A stretch of DNA of 52,405 bases from Ruminococcus sp. (GCA_017475555.1 JAFVFL010000004.1:1-52405); one strand, 5' to 3'; positions 9,747 to 19,053 are shown, counted from the stretch's first letter. Made by a program: numbers and translations. Notes: generated by a model not told the origin, from the sequence alone.

Positions 9747-11105
9747 ATGAACATAAATATCAATATACACGAGGACACTTCCTTGTCCGGAATGGGGTAT
9801 TCGGGTATCCTCCGGCGGCTGAATGCCTCCGGCTATGAAGCATATCTCGTCGGCGGCTGTGTGCGTGATACCCTGCTTGGCAGGAATATCCATGACTTCG
9901 ACATTACGACATCTGCTCTTCCTGAACAGGTGGTATCGGTATTTCCCGACTGCCAGATCATTCCTACCGGGATAAAGCATGGTACTGTCACACTGCTCTC
10001 AGGCGGCGTTTCCTATGAGATAACCACCTTCCGGCAGGACGGGAAATACTCCGACTCCCGCCGCCCTGATTCTGTTACATTCACTCCGTCGCTCAGTGAG
10101 GACCTCGCACGCCGGGACTTCACCATGAATGCGATCGCTATGGATACTGCCGGAGAGATCACTGATCCGTTCGGCGGAGCTGAGGATATTTCACGCCGCA
10201 TTATCCGCTGTGTCGGCGATCCTGAGGGGCGGTTCACTGAGGACGCACTGAGGATACTGCGTGCAGTCCGCTTTGCTTCACAGCTCGGCTTCACTATAGC
10301 TCCCGAAACTGCTGAGGCTGTACATAATATGAAATACAGGCTGAGGTATGTATCGGCAGAAAGGCTCCATGAGGAGCTTGACAAGCTTATCTGCGGCAGC
10401 TTCTGTATTGATATCCTGCTCGGATACTGCGATGTGATTGCTGAGATAATTCCTGAGCTTGCACCTGAGTTCGGCTTTGACCAGCACTCCCCGTACCACT
10501 GCTACGACGTATGGGAGCATTCTGTCAGAGCTGTTGCAGCTGCACCGGAGGACGACCTTATCCTCCGCAGGACAATGCTGCTGCACGACATTGCAAAGCC
10601 GGTATGTGCAAGATTTGACGAAACTGGCAGGGGACACTTCAAACGCCACGCTGAGGTCGGGGCGGATATGGCTGAAAAGATACTGAACCGTCTGCGGTAC
10701 GATAAGGCGTCAATTGCACTTTGCGTCACGCTTATCCGGCTGCACAGCGATAAGATACTGAATGAGTATGAGGCGAAAAAGCTGATATCCCGGATCGGTG
10801 CAGACACATTTTTCAAGCTGATCGAGGTCAAGAAGTGCGACAATCTTGCTAAAAACAAGTTTGTTCTCGAAGAAAATAAGATACTGGATATGATCGCTCA
10901 GAATGTCCGTGAGATGATAGATTCCGGAGAATGCTGTACACTCAGGCAGCTCATGGCTTCCGGCAATGATATGCAGTCGATCGGACTGACCGGAGCTGAG
11001 ATAGGCACTGCACTCGATGAGCTTCTTGACCAGGTAATGCTCGGTGAGCTGCCGAACGACCACGAGGCACTTATGGAATACGCAGAAAAGAGATGGAAAA
11101 AATGA
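9747..11105 (+). CDS. cca: CCA tRNA nucleotidyltransferase
   Basis: Class II tRNA nucleotidyltransferase/poly(A) polymerase family enzyme that adds or repairs the 3' CCA end of tRNAs. The N-terminal nucleotidyltransferase domain has LVGGCVRDTLLG and the metal-binding DFD of HDFDITTSA (residues about 31-57). The RRDFTMNA motif follows near residue 122 and the RNA-binding head near residues 150-220. An HD-type phosphohydrolase-like domain contains LLHDIAKP and FKRHAEVGADM (near residues 278-306). The length of 452 residues fits the HD-containing Firmicute type. It starts at a good ribosome site (GGAGGTGAG). The 3' end overlaps pflA by 13 bp, so the two are translationally linked. Both tRNA genes in this window already encode CCA, which leaves repair as a likely role. 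Confidence 0.94.
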   Translation: MNININIHEDTSLSGMGYSGILRRLNASGYEAYLVGGCVRDTLLGRNIHDFDITTSALPEQVVSVFPDCQIIPTGIKHGTVTLLSGGVSYEITTFRQDGKYSDSRRPDSVTFTPSLSEDLARRDFTMNAIAMDTAGEITDPFGGAEDISRRIIRCVGDPEGRFTEDALRILRAVRFASQLGFTIAPETAEAVHNMKYRLRYVSAERLHEELDKLICGSFCIDILLGYCDVIAEIIPELAPEFGFDQHSPYHCYDVWEHSVRAVAAAPEDDLILRRTMLLHDIAKPVCARFDETGRGHFKRHAEVGADMAEKILNRLRYDKASIALCVTLIRLHSDKILNEYEAKKLISRIGADTFFKLIEVKKCDNLAKNKFVLEENKILDMIAQNVREMIDSGECCTLRQLMASGNDMQSIGLTGAEIGTALDELLDQVMLGELPNDHEALMEYAEKRWKK

Positions 11106-11860
11106 GCGGCAGGATACATTCGACCGAAAGCTTTGGCACTGTTGACGGGCCGGGAGTGAGATTCGTAGTATTCTTTCAGGGCTGCCCCATGCGGTGCAGA
11201 TACTGTCACAACCCTGATACGTGGGATATCACCGGCGGAAGAGAGGTGACGGCTGAGGAGCTGATGAGGGAGTACGATTCATACAAGGAATTTCTCCGGT
11301 CGGGGGGTATCACAGCGACAGGCGGTGAGCCGATGATGCAGCCGGAATTTCTGAAGGAGCTTTTCTCACTTGCACACTCAAAGGGCGTACACACCTGCCT
11401 TGATACATCAGGAGTGACATATGACCCGGAATGCCCGGAAAGGGCTGATGAGATACTGCAATATACCGACCTTGTAATGCTCGATATAAAGCATATCGAC
11501 CCGGTGCAGCACAGGAAGCTCACAGGTCATGACAATGCCAATATCCTTGCGTTTGCGGAGCATATATCAGACAGAAGCATACCGCTCTGGATAAGGCACG
11601 TAGTTGTTCCGGGGATAACTGATGACCGGGAGTATCTTTTCCGGCTCGGTGAATTTCTCTCACGCCTGCACAGTCTGAAAGCCCTTGATGTGCTGCCGTA
11701 TCACGATATGGCAAAGGCAAAGTACAGAGAGCTTGGCATAGAGTATACGCTTCCGGATACGCCGCCGCTGACAAAGGAGCAGGCTAAGGACGCAAGGGAT
11801 ATCATCATGAAGGGTCTTATGTCGGGGCTCAAAAGGAAAAAATCACAAGAAGGAGAATAG
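11093..11860 (+). CDS. pflA: pyruvate formate-lyase activating enzyme
   Basis: Radical SAM enzyme that installs the glycyl radical on pyruvate formate-lyase during anaerobic metabolism. The cluster-binding CxxxCxxC is seen as CPMRCRYCHN (residues about 31-40), followed by a SAM-binding GGEPMMQ stretch and a TIM-barrel body. The length of 255 residues is usual for PflA. Two starts are possible, ATG at 11093 or ATG at 11102; neither has a strong Shine-Dalgarno site, which fits coupling to the overlapping cca stop. No pflB gene is visible in the window, so the target is encoded elsewhere, or the enzyme activates another glycyl-radical protein. Confidence 0.92.
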   Translation: MEKMSGRIHSTESFGTVDGPGVRFVVFFQGCPMRCRYCHNPDTWDITGGREVTAEELMREYDSYKEFLRSGGITATGGEPMMQPEFLKELFSLAHSKGVHTCLDTSGVTYDPECPERADEILQYTDLVMLDIKHIDPVQHRKLTGHDNANILAFAEHISDRSIPLWIRHVVVPGITDDREYLFRLGEFLSRLHSLKALDVLPYHDMAKAKYRELGIEYTLPDTPPLTKEQAKDARDIIMKGLMSGLKRKKSQEGE

Positions 11861-11862
11861 AT

Positions 11863-12540
11863 ATGGAAACTATAGGTATTATCGGTGCAATGCCGTCAGA
11901 GCTGAAGGATATAAGGGAGACTCTTGGTGAGGCGGATATACGCCGGTTTGCAGGCTTTGATTTTTACATAAACGAGCACAAGGGCAAGACGATAATCAAT
12001 GCCTGCTGCGGCATTGCAAAGGTCAACGCCGCATTGTGTACTCAGGTAATGCTGGATATTTTCAGCCCGGACTGCATAATAAATGCCGGTATAGCGGGGG
12101 GAATGAACACTGATGTGAGGGTATGCGATATCGTGGTATCGAATGAGGTGCTGCCGCATGACCTTGACCAGCATTTTCTCAGGGATTACCCGCCGTACTG
12201 CGGAATCTTCCCGGCAGACGGGGAGCTTATCGCCGCAGCTGAGCAGGTGTGCAGAGAGGAAAATGTGACCAGCTTCCGTGGACGGATAGTTTCCGGCGAC
12301 CAGTTCATCTCAAGCAGCGAGGTCAAGGCAGCTATCCAGAAGAGTTTTGACCCGTATGCAGTGGATATGGAGAGTGCCGCAGTCGGACAGTGCTGCTTTC
12401 TCAACGAGGTACCGTTCGTCAGCGTGAGGTGTATCTCCGACAACGCAGACGATGAGGGAGCGATGTCGTTTGATGAATTTGAAAGGATCGCCGCAAAGAT
12501 AGTGGCGGATATAGTTATCCGCATGACAGAGATAATATGA
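11863..12540 (+). CDS. mtnN: 5'-methylthioadenosine/S-adenosylhomocysteine nucleosidase
   Basis: Hydrolyses methylthioadenosine, S-adenosylhomocysteine and 5'-deoxyadenosine to adenine and the thioribose or ribose product. The N-terminal IGIIGAMPSEL, the central NAGIAGG, the VSGDQFIS stretch and the C-terminal DMESAAVGQ with RCISDNAD are the family signatures, with the catalytic Asp in the last. The 225 residues match the family. AAGGAG precedes the ATG, 2 bp after the pflA stop. The placement is sensible: radical SAM enzymes such as PflA generate 5'-deoxyadenosine in general, and nucleosidases of this family clear that inhibitor. Confidence 0.94.
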   Translation: METIGIIGAMPSELKDIRETLGEADIRRFAGFDFYINEHKGKTIINACCGIAKVNAALCTQVMLDIFSPDCIINAGIAGGMNTDVRVCDIVVSNEVLPHDLDQHFLRDYPPYCGIFPADGELIAAAEQVCREENVTSFRGRIVSGDQFISSSEVKAAIQKSFDPYAVDMESAAVGQCCFLNEVPFVSVRCISDNADDEGAMSFDEFERIAAKIVADIVIRMTEII

Positions 12541-12558
12541 AAGGACAGAGATGACGTT

Positions 12559-13494
12559 ATGAATACCGCAAAAAGGATCATTTCAGCCGGAGCAGCTGCT
12601 CTTATCTGCATATCCCCGGCTTTTTCCAACGTATTTTCAGCATCGGCAGCTATCACAGATGAGAATACGTATATGTACTTCAGTCTGAAAAATGCACCGG
12701 AGTGCGTAACTCTTGAGGAGGACGGCTCGCTGACCATAGACCGTGCATTATCCGGAGGTGAGCCGATAACGATAACCGCTGACGTATACGTGAACGAGCC
12801 GACAATGGCAGCATGGTATGTGTCTGCAAAGTGGAAATGCTCCTCTGGCTTTATCAAGCTCGGAAACGTTGTTGACCCCACTAACCCGCTCATTCCGTTT
12901 GCCTATGCCGAGACAAACGTGAACGGTGAGCTGATACACGACAACGTGCTGATATATATAGGCGGAAAGGCTGAGTACAATTCTCTTGCCTTCACCTGTC
13001 AGATGGACGGATCTCTTTCGGGCAGTCTGCCGATATATGGTGATACTTCTTCATCATATCCGCTGACGAGCTTTGACGCCGTAATTAATCCAAATACTCC
13101 CTGCGGAGATTATGATATCCACTTCCTGACCTACGCCGAGGACTACACAGGTCAGATGATCTCCGAGGTCAACACAAAGATCGACGGTGAGCGTGAGATA
13201 ATCACTCCCCGTTCTGTGCCGCTGATACTGCACATGACCGGAGCTAACCCCGGAGATGTGAACAATGACGGACTTGTAGATGCGACGGACGCATCGGATA
13301 TCCTTTCGGAGTATGCGTCTGTATCCACGGGAGGAGAGTCGATCCTTGATCCGGTGCAGCTTGAAGCAGCGAACACCAACGGCGATGAGCTTGTGGACGC
13401 TGTGGACGCTTCAAATGTACTCCTTTACTACTCCTACGCAGCGACCACTGAGAACGCTGTTGGCTTTATGAAATTCCTCAGCGGAGAGTATTGA
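12559..13494 (+). CDS. secreted dockerin protein with cohesin-like N-terminal module
   Basis: Exported protein of 311 residues with a signal peptide ending near residue 31 (SASAA). Residues about 35-228 form one beta-rich module that resembles the cohesin-like, non-catalytic modules seen in Ruminococcus extracellular proteins; I cannot assign it firmly. Residues 232-311 are a dockerin with two calcium-binding repeats: GDVNNDGLVDATDASDIL and NGDELVDAVDASNVLLYY, separated by a linker longer than usual. The protein should attach to a cohesin on a scaffoldin or on the cell surface. No catalytic residues are recognised, so it may be structural. It lies 18 bp after mtnN and probably shares that transcript, an odd partner for housekeeping genes. 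A bidirectional terminator follows. Confidence 0.85.
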   Translation: MNTAKRIISAGAAALICISPAFSNVFSASAAITDENTYMYFSLKNAPECVTLEEDGSLTIDRALSGGEPITITADVYVNEPTMAAWYVSAKWKCSSGFIKLGNVVDPTNPLIPFAYAETNVNGELIHDNVLIYIGGKAEYNSLAFTCQMDGSLSGSLPIYGDTSSSYPLTSFDAVINPNTPCGDYDIHFLTYAEDYTGQMISEVNTKIDGEREIITPRSVPLILHMTGANPGDVNNDGLVDATDASDILSEYASVSTGGESILDPVQLEAANTNGDELVDAVDASNVLLYYSYAATTENAVGFMKFLSGEY

Positions 13495-13503
13495 TAAACA
13501 ACA

Positions 13504-13539
13504 GACCGCATATTACATGGCTTCACGTAATATGCGGTC
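13504..13539. terminator. bidirectional terminator
   Basis: A 13-bp perfect stem (GACCGCATATTAC with its complement) and a 10-nt loop, followed by ATATTTTATTTT on the plus strand, between convergent genes. Confidence 0.88.
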
Positions 13540-13544
13540 ATATT

Positions 13545-14810
13545 TTATTTTAAGCAATAGATTTTTCTCTCAGCAGGTTCAGCAGGGTCGGTATTATCCA
13601 CCCATTTTCTGCTTTCCTCGTCATATTTTATATATGTACGCACATTATTCTCCACCGACGGAAGATAAAGTATATCGCCGTCATATTGCAGTCTGCTGTC
13701 TACCTGAGAAGCTGTCAATGGAAATACCGCACCAAGCTCAGGCTCTATGTAGTACCAATATGGTACGGATGCCATTGCTATTATCCCGTTCCTGTATGGA
13801 GTAGGTTCCCCGTTGTACTGCGTTATATCGGAAATATATCTTGTACCCGTGTCTATATCGTAGGTGTAAAGAGTATTCTTGCTATAGGTTCCATAATAAT
13901 CGGTACACATCACATATGCCCTGTGCTCATCTGAGCCTATCAGCTGCCCCCTTAAACCGGTATCAATGCTGTACCAGTCAGTTTCAACTACAAGGCTTTC
14001 ACGGCTGTTCCGTGCCGTTGTATATACCACTGTGCTTTCGTGAGTATTTATATCATACTCCGTTCTGAATGTCCCCTTCTCATCACTGCATTGTATATAA
14101 AGCTTGTCTCCATGTGCTGTAACATCTGAGCAGTAGTACGGAAAAGCTTCAGCCTCGGATATTACTCCATTTCTTATCTCAAGGAGAGATGAATGATAAG
14201 TACCTGCCCCTGTACCCTTGTCAACGTCTATCAGCCTGCTCGAAATAGTGTACACAGCTCCGTCAGCATAGGCTATACCTTTTACCAGCATTTCCTCCTC
14301 CGGCTCGCTGTAGCTGTAAAGCTCCTCAGTCTCACCAGTCGGGATATCATAGCTGTAGACGGAAAAGCAGTGTGTATCACCATAGCTTCTGAACGGGCCG
14401 CATAGGTCATCATAATCCACAAGCAGATACAGCTTATCTCCGCACATCGAGGAGGCTCTGACAATGCCCTCGGTCTCGTGCTTGCAGATACCGGCATATA
14501 TATCCGATCCTTCATCCTGCTCTGGAAATTGATATGAGTTTCTGTATTCGATTTCCTTGCACGGCGAGAGCCTGCTGCCGAGGTCTGCACCGGTAAAGTC
14601 CACTATATCCATTTCAAACGGCGGCTGCCCGTCAACGAGTGTCAGCCGGACATCAATATCTGTAAAATCATCTGCTGCAAGAGTGAGAAAAGGCTTGTCA
14701 AGTTCATTATCCTCCTGCGGCGGTATCTCCGGAGTCGGCTTCGGTTTCTTCTCACAGCCTGCCGCTGTCATAAGTACCGCAGCAACAATAAAAATCACAG
14801 CTTTTTTCAT
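13545..14810 (-). CDS. lipoprotein, paralogue of the upstream gene
   Basis: Unrecognised surface lipoprotein of 421 residues. The signal peptide ends in MTAAGC, predicting lipidation at Cys19, and is followed by a short Lys/Pro/Glu-rich tether. The rest contains recurring stretches such as GDKLYLLVDYDD, VYSYDIPTGETEELY and TLYTYDIDTGTRYISD, which look like blades of a beta-propeller. It aligns by eye with the protein at 14816-16159 over its whole length (both have xDFTDI near residue 45 and a PC motif in the same place), so the pair arose by tandem duplication. It starts 5 bp downstream of its paralogue's stop and is cotranscribed with it. Function unknown; a sensor or substrate-binding propeller is a guess. 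Confidence 0.8.
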   Translation of the reverse strand: MKKAVIFIVAAVLMTAAGCEKKPKPTPEIPPQEDNELDKPFLTLAADDFTDIDVRLTLVDGQPPFEMDIVDFTGADLGSRLSPCKEIEYRNSYQFPEQDEGSDIYAGICKHETEGIVRASSMCGDKLYLLVDYDDLCGPFRSYGDTHCFSVYSYDIPTGETEELYSYSEPEEEMLVKGIAYADGAVYTISSRLIDVDKGTGAGTYHSSLLEIRNGVISEAEAFPYYCSDVTAHGDKLYIQCSDEKGTFRTEYDINTHESTVVYTTARNSRESLVVETDWYSIDTGLRGQLIGSDEHRAYVMCTDYYGTYSKNTLYTYDIDTGTRYISDITQYNGEPTPYRNGIIAMASVPYWYYIEPELGAVFPLTASQVDSRLQYDGDILYLPSVENNVRTYIKYDEESRKWVDNTDPAEPAERKIYCLK

Positions 14811-14815
14811 TTATC

Positions 14816-16159
14816 TTACCCTTTCACAAGTATCAGCTTCTTTACCGGGATATATCCCGGCTCGTAGGATACGCTGTCCTCGGTGTAGTTGCGTGCCTGT
14901 GCGGAGCTGTATACGATAACAGTGCCGTCCGGAGTATCATATACACGGGTCAGCTCTGCACCGCCAAGCTTGAACAGAGTGCCTATCTTAGGCATGATGA
15001 GAAATACCGGATTATCAAAGCCTGAGCTGGAGCCTGAGGAAAAACCGACTATCTGCTCCGCATTTCCCTCGATATAATTACCGCAGCCGCTGAAATCCAT
15101 GACATACCGTTCCTTAGTCTCAAAATCATAGGTATAGAGCGTAGAGCTGCTTGTATAGAGCAGCTTGTCCGAGGTGAGCAACGAAAGACAATGGTCAGAA
15201 AATTCAATGCCGTTTATATTTTTGAGCTGCGTATCAAGGACGTTATTTCCGAACATTATCTGTCTGCTGCCGTCCTTCGGCTCTGTAACGACGAGTATGC
15301 CGTATTTCCCGTCAATGAACGTAGTGCCGTAAATATCGCTGAAATCTCTCGTTTCATCACTGACTATCTCACAGGTCTCAGGGTCGAGTGTCTCAACGTG
15401 TATCTCATCAGCCGTGTATCCGTTCTCTGACCACTTATAGTACGAAAGCTTTATCATTCCGTTCTCGTCAGGTGCAGCCTCGCCGAAATCGCCGCTGTAC
15501 AGCAGCTCCGGCTCCCCGGTATCTTCATTTATCACGTATATGCTCCCGACTGAATCTGAGTATCTGAAGGAGCTTAAAATGATCCTGCCGTTTATAATGA
15601 AGAATCTGGAGCAATAAATAGGCTCCTCAAGGCTTGACATATTGTACTCCTCAACAAGCTCCTCCGTCACCGGGTCATAGCTGAAAATGCTCCAGCAGTG
15701 TCCGCAGTAGTGGATATCATAGTTTATCATCAGATAATACTTTCCGTCATAGTAATACGCACCCTCGACCTCTCCCTTTGACGGCAGATCGCACTCCATA
15801 TTGTATTGCTTTATCACATTTTCCTCACTCTCCGGGTCACCGCCGAAATAATGCCGGTAATCCATACGCACGTCCTCCGCACAGCACGGAGCCTGCCGCT
15901 CGCCGAAGTCTAAATTCTCAGTATCAATGTATTCGATATCGACCGGCGGTGCTTCATCAGACGAGCTGAGATTTAACGTAATATCGGTAAAATCCGAATC
16001 CTTGTAGCAGTGCAGCTCATTCGGTGCCTCCTCCGGTACAGTGTCCCCGACAGGCTCAATAATTTCAGGCTGCGGGTCATCAGTCTTATTCTTATTGCTG
16101 CACGCTGTAAGCGACAGTATAAGAGCTGTGGCGGTAATAAATGACATATATTTTCTCAT
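14816..16159 (-). CDS. lipoprotein with predicted beta-propeller
   Basis: First gene of a two-gene lipoprotein operon. I chose the ATG at 16159 because AGGAGG lies a few bases upstream; an in-frame ATG nine codons earlier has no ribosome site. The 447-residue product has the lipobox LSLTAC with Cys20 as the lipidated residue, then a Lys/Asp/Glu-rich spacer. Repeated strands of the form SIFSYDPVTEELVEEY and TLYTYDFETKERYVMDF suggest a propeller. It is a clear paralogue of the next gene. No enzyme motif is recognised. Upstream, 16160-16446 carries no gene. Confidence 0.8.
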   Translation of the reverse strand: MRKYMSFITATALILSLTACSNKNKTDDPQPEIIEPVGDTVPEEAPNELHCYKDSDFTDITLNLSSSDEAPPVDIEYIDTENLDFGERQAPCCAEDVRMDYRHYFGGDPESEENVIKQYNMECDLPSKGEVEGAYYYDGKYYLMINYDIHYCGHCWSIFSYDPVTEELVEEYNMSSLEEPIYCSRFFIINGRIILSSFRYSDSVGSIYVINEDTGEPELLYSGDFGEAAPDENGMIKLSYYKWSENGYTADEIHVETLDPETCEIVSDETRDFSDIYGTTFIDGKYGILVVTEPKDGSRQIMFGNNVLDTQLKNINGIEFSDHCLSLLTSDKLLYTSSSTLYTYDFETKERYVMDFSGCGNYIEGNAEQIVGFSSGSSSGFDNPVFLIMPKIGTLFKLGGAELTRVYDTPDGTVIVYSSAQARNYTEDSVSYEPGYIPVKKLILVKG

Positions 16160-16351
16160 TAAAATTCCTCCCTGCATATGCGGCATACGCCGCCGTCTAT
16201 ATACAAGTGATTTTAAAGCCCAAAAAAGACGAAATAATTTTCAAATTCCCTGAAATTTCGTATAGCTGCACAAATTATGCGTAACATAATTGTACAGTAT
16301 GACGATGTGCTGCCGTGAATATTCAGCAGACCTGCCGCCTGTCACTGGTTA

Positions 16352-16403
16352 TGCTCAGGGCGTGGCAACACTGCGTCACCACGCCCCGAAATTATTGAGA
16401 GCA
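16352..16403. other. structured inverted repeat, possible small RNA
   Basis: GGGCGTGG at 16358-16365 pairs with CCACGCCC at 16379-16386 around a 13-nt loop. An outer helix, TGCTC (16352-16356) with GAGCA (16399-16403), encloses it. No T-run follows on either strand, so it is not a classic terminator. It is the only structure seen in the 287-bp gap 16160-16446. Confidence 0.35.
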
Positions 16404-16446
16404 CTATAAAAGCCTGTATGCTCAGTCCCCTTATTAAGACAAGCTC

Positions 16447-17412
16447 TTATTTTTTAGTATTATTTCTCTTTATCTGCAATCTTACGTCCTTGCCCTTGAA
16501 CTCGAAGCAGGTGTAGACTGAGGTCAGCCGTGAAACGACCCTGTCCTCATAACGCCGTCTTATCGCATCGTAATTCATATTCGTGCTGATTATCGTCGGC
16601 AGACCGTGATTCAGACGGGTGTTTATGATGTTATATATGGTCGAGTTGTAGAACGGAGACTCATATTCCGTTCCGAGGTCGTCAAGTATCAGCAGGTCAG
16701 TGCTTGTCACAAGGTCGATCATTTCTGTATCGTGATCACGGCTGAAATGCTCCTTCTCTATCCTCCGGAGTATATTCACTATCGAATCGTACAGGACACT
16801 GAATCCCTTTTTCAGCACCACATCTGCTATCGCAAGCGAGAGGTGGGTCTTCCCAAGACCTGTACCTCCGAACATCAGGATACTTTCGGAATTACGGCTG
16901 AAGCTGTGGGCATAGCTTTCAGTGTATCTCAGGATATTCTCCATAGTTATCCTGTCCTGCCCCTGATAGTAGCTGAGCGAGAAAGTATCGAAGGTCGAAA
17001 GCTTCAGCTGCGTGTTATGGTTCAGCCTTTCAGCGGAAAGCTTACCGCACAGCTCATTGAAGCATGAGCAGAAGCTGCCGTGAAGGTAGCCGGTATCGCC
17101 GCATTTCTTGCAGCTGAACTGCACATCAAGGTAGTCGGCGGGGTAGCCGTTCTGTATCAGCAGCTGGCGGGACATTTCCTGTGCTCCGAGGTTATTCTGC
17201 TGGAGCTGCTCGATCTGCTGCTGTGCTGTACTGCCGCCGCTGGTGATGATACGGATAAGCTCTCTGCCGGTCGCAAAGAGTGCATCGTTTATCTCCCTTA
17301 TCTGCGGTATTTTCCTGTTTATCTCCTCGATACGCCGCTGATTCTGTTCCATTGCACTCTGCCGCCGGAATGACATTATCGCTTCCGCACGCTCTAATAT
17401 ATCATTGTCCAT
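16447..17412 (-). CDS. DnaC/DnaI-like helicase loader ATPase
   Basis: AAA+ ATPase of the DnaC/DnaI/IstB group, which loads the replicative helicase. A coiled coil occupies about residues 15-80. A cysteine cluster (CKKCGDTGY with CSCFNELC, residues 101-122) resembles the zinc-binding N-terminal part of DnaI. Walker A is GGTGLGKTH at residues 182-190 and Walker B is LLILDDLGTE; sensor residues follow in IISTNMNYD. The length of 321 residues is typical. It is downstream of the dnaD-like gene on the same strand with a 34-bp gap, the common Firmicute primosome arrangement. An IstB transposition helper is excluded because no istA gene is nearby. Confidence 0.88.
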   Translation of the reverse strand: MDNDILERAEAIMSFRRQSAMEQNQRRIEEINRKIPQIREINDALFATGRELIRIITSGGSTAQQQIEQLQQNNLGAQEMSRQLLIQNGYPADYLDVQFSCKKCGDTGYLHGSFCSCFNELCGKLSAERLNHNTQLKLSTFDTFSLSYYQGQDRITMENILRYTESYAHSFSRNSESILMFGGTGLGKTHLSLAIADVVLKKGFSVLYDSIVNILRRIEKEHFSRDHDTEMIDLVTSTDLLILDDLGTEYESPFYNSTIYNIINTRLNHGLPTIISTNMNYDAIRRRYEDRVVSRLTSVYTCFEFKGKDVRLQIKRNNTKK

Positions 17413-17446
17413 ATTTTATCCCTCTTTACCCTGAAACCGGAATGCT

Positions 17447-18460
17447 TCAGAAATTATTGATAAACTGCTTATACTCGTTAAGGTCGAGCGAGCCCTCTGA
17501 GTCGTCACCGGAGGAGCTTTTCTTTCTTTTTGAAGCAGGCTCGGCAGCCTTGACATCGTCCTTTGTCCTGAATCCGCTGTCGCTCCACGAGCGCAGAATT
17601 GAATTTATGTACGGGAATGACAGCTTATCTATCTTCTCTATCGTCAGCTCATACGCATACCGCAGCAGCTCCTCAGAAATGCCGAGATTCTGCCAATCCT
17701 CGATGAAAGCAGCCTGATTGGAGGTAGGATTTCTTCTCATCTCAAATGCTTTCATCACCTTACCGGTGTATGTTCTGCTGCGGGACATTCTCTCAACGTC
17801 CTCCTGAGCCAGCTCAAGCGTATCTATCCCCGATTCAGCCCATGCCGAGGCGACCTTTTCTATGTATGCAGGCTGAGCCTTGTCTATATCCTTGCAGTAG
17901 GTTATGAGCGTAATTATGACCTCTGCCGGTAATCCGAGGTGCATTTTCATGGTGATAAGTGAATTCTGCATGGTGTAGTTGAGGCTGCCGAGGATCGATT
18001 CAGATATCTTGAAAAGCTCGGAAATATCCGGGGTATCCTTCATTATCTCAGCGATATCCGACGGACTGAGCAGGGCACGGCGTTCTGCGGCAGGCTTAGA
18101 CTGCTCTGTCTGCTGCACGGCAGGCTTCTGCGGCTCAGGGTCTTTTTCCGGGTCGCTCTGCATGGAATCCGCCGGTGCTACAGGTGCTGCCGGTACTATG
18201 ACAGGCTGCGGCACTGAGCTGTTTTCTGCTGAGAGAATATTTGCCTGCTGCCAGAAAAGAACAGCCTCCTCAGCTTCTGCCTGGGGAACACCTGTCCCGG
18301 CAGATAGCTCTGCTGACGAAACGCTCCTGCCTGACGCACGGAGCAGATACAGAAGCACCTTTATCTGTGCTCCGGTAGCAAGCTTCAGAAAGTTATCCGG
18401 CACGATGCAGGGTACGCCGAACATTGCTCCCCATACACCGCTGTTTACCCTGTAATCCAT
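17447..18460 (-). CDS. DnaD-domain replication initiation protein
   Basis: Primosomal protein of the DnaD/DnaB family that helps DnaA and the loader place the helicase at origins and restart sites. The N-terminal part (residues 1-90) looks like a winged helix (LKLATGAQIKVLLYLLRASGRSVSSAELSAGTGV). A low-complexity Pro/Ala/Gln/Glu linker spans about residues 105-145. Two helical DnaD-type modules follow, one about residues 150-225 and one about 230-310, the latter with the WxxxGI and YINSILRSWSDSGF motif typical of DDBH2 domains. The start at 18460 is the first ATG; the gene lies 15 bp downstream of the HD-domain gene and is transcribed with it and the loader. Confidence 0.85.
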   Translation of the reverse strand: MDYRVNSGVWGAMFGVPCIVPDNFLKLATGAQIKVLLYLLRASGRSVSSAELSAGTGVPQAEAEEAVLFWQQANILSAENSSVPQPVIVPAAPVAPADSMQSDPEKDPEPQKPAVQQTEQSKPAAERRALLSPSDIAEIMKDTPDISELFKISESILGSLNYTMQNSLITMKMHLGLPAEVIITLITYCKDIDKAQPAYIEKVASAWAESGIDTLELAQEDVERMSRSRTYTGKVMKAFEMRRNPTSNQAAFIEDWQNLGISEELLRYAYELTIEKIDKLSFPYINSILRSWSDSGFRTKDDVKAAEPASKRKKSSSGDDSEGSLDLNEYKQFINNF

Positions 18461-18475
18461 TTATGCAGTCCTCCA

Positions 18476-18943
18476 TTATGGCTCCGGAGCATTATCTCCG
18501 GCAAGAAGTATCTCAAAGGCTTTTTTGTATTTTTCACTGAGCTCCCGCCGCTTTTCTCCGGAAATATCACAGACGGCAAGTCTTTCCGGGTCGGAATTAT
18601 GCTTCAGGTCAGCAAGCTTGACAGCTCTTGCACGTACATCTGAGCAAAGAGCCTTCACGTAATCGAAATAGTCCGTATCCTTATCGTGTGTCAGCAGCCG
18701 GACAGTTTCCGTTACCTCCGGCGGAAAAAGCCGTTCAAGCTCAGAAAGCGTAACGGACGTATCCTCGGCAACATCATGCAGAAGTGCCGCACAGACCGTA
18801 TACTCGTCCTCACCCTGATCGGACAGGATCTCAGCAAGATGATACGGGTGGAAGATATATGGTACACCGGTCTTGTCAGTCTGTCCGTGGTGTGCGTTAT
18901 AAGCAAGCCGCATTGCAGCCGCAGTAAGCTCAGTGTACAGCAT
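18476..18943 (-). CDS. HD-domain hydrolase, RelA/SpoT hydrolase-like
   Basis: Small metal-dependent phosphohydrolase of 155 residues resembling the ppGpp-hydrolase half of RSH enzymes (small alarmone hydrolase or MESH1 type). Visible motifs are AYNAHHGQTDKTGVPYIFHP (residues about 14-33), the HD pair in ALLHDVAEDT and the helix with AVKLADLKHNS. There is no synthetase or regulatory domain. The substrate may be (p)ppGpp or another nucleotide; sequence alone does not decide. It is the first gene of a minus-strand operon with dnaD-like and dnaC-like genes, and the intergenic region to the divergent glutaredoxin gene must hold both promoters. Confidence 0.85.
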   Translation of the reverse strand: MLYTELTAAAMRLAYNAHHGQTDKTGVPYIFHPYHLAEILSDQGEDEYTVCAALLHDVAEDTSVTLSELERLFPPEVTETVRLLTHDKDTDYFDYVKALCSDVRARAVKLADLKHNSDPERLAVCDISGEKRRELSEKYKKAFEILLAGDNAPEP

Positions 18944-19053
18944 TATATCCGCTCCTTTTTTAATGAATATATCTTGTTTCAGGTGTTATACTACCTATAA
19001 GACTATTGTACCACAAACGAAAACAAAAATCAAGACAAAAGCGGAGGGTAGTT

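Noticed and set aside
16447..17412. IstB transposition helper
   Set aside because: The cysteine-rich N-terminus and the adjacent dnaD-like gene fit a helicase loader; there is no istA or inverted repeat.
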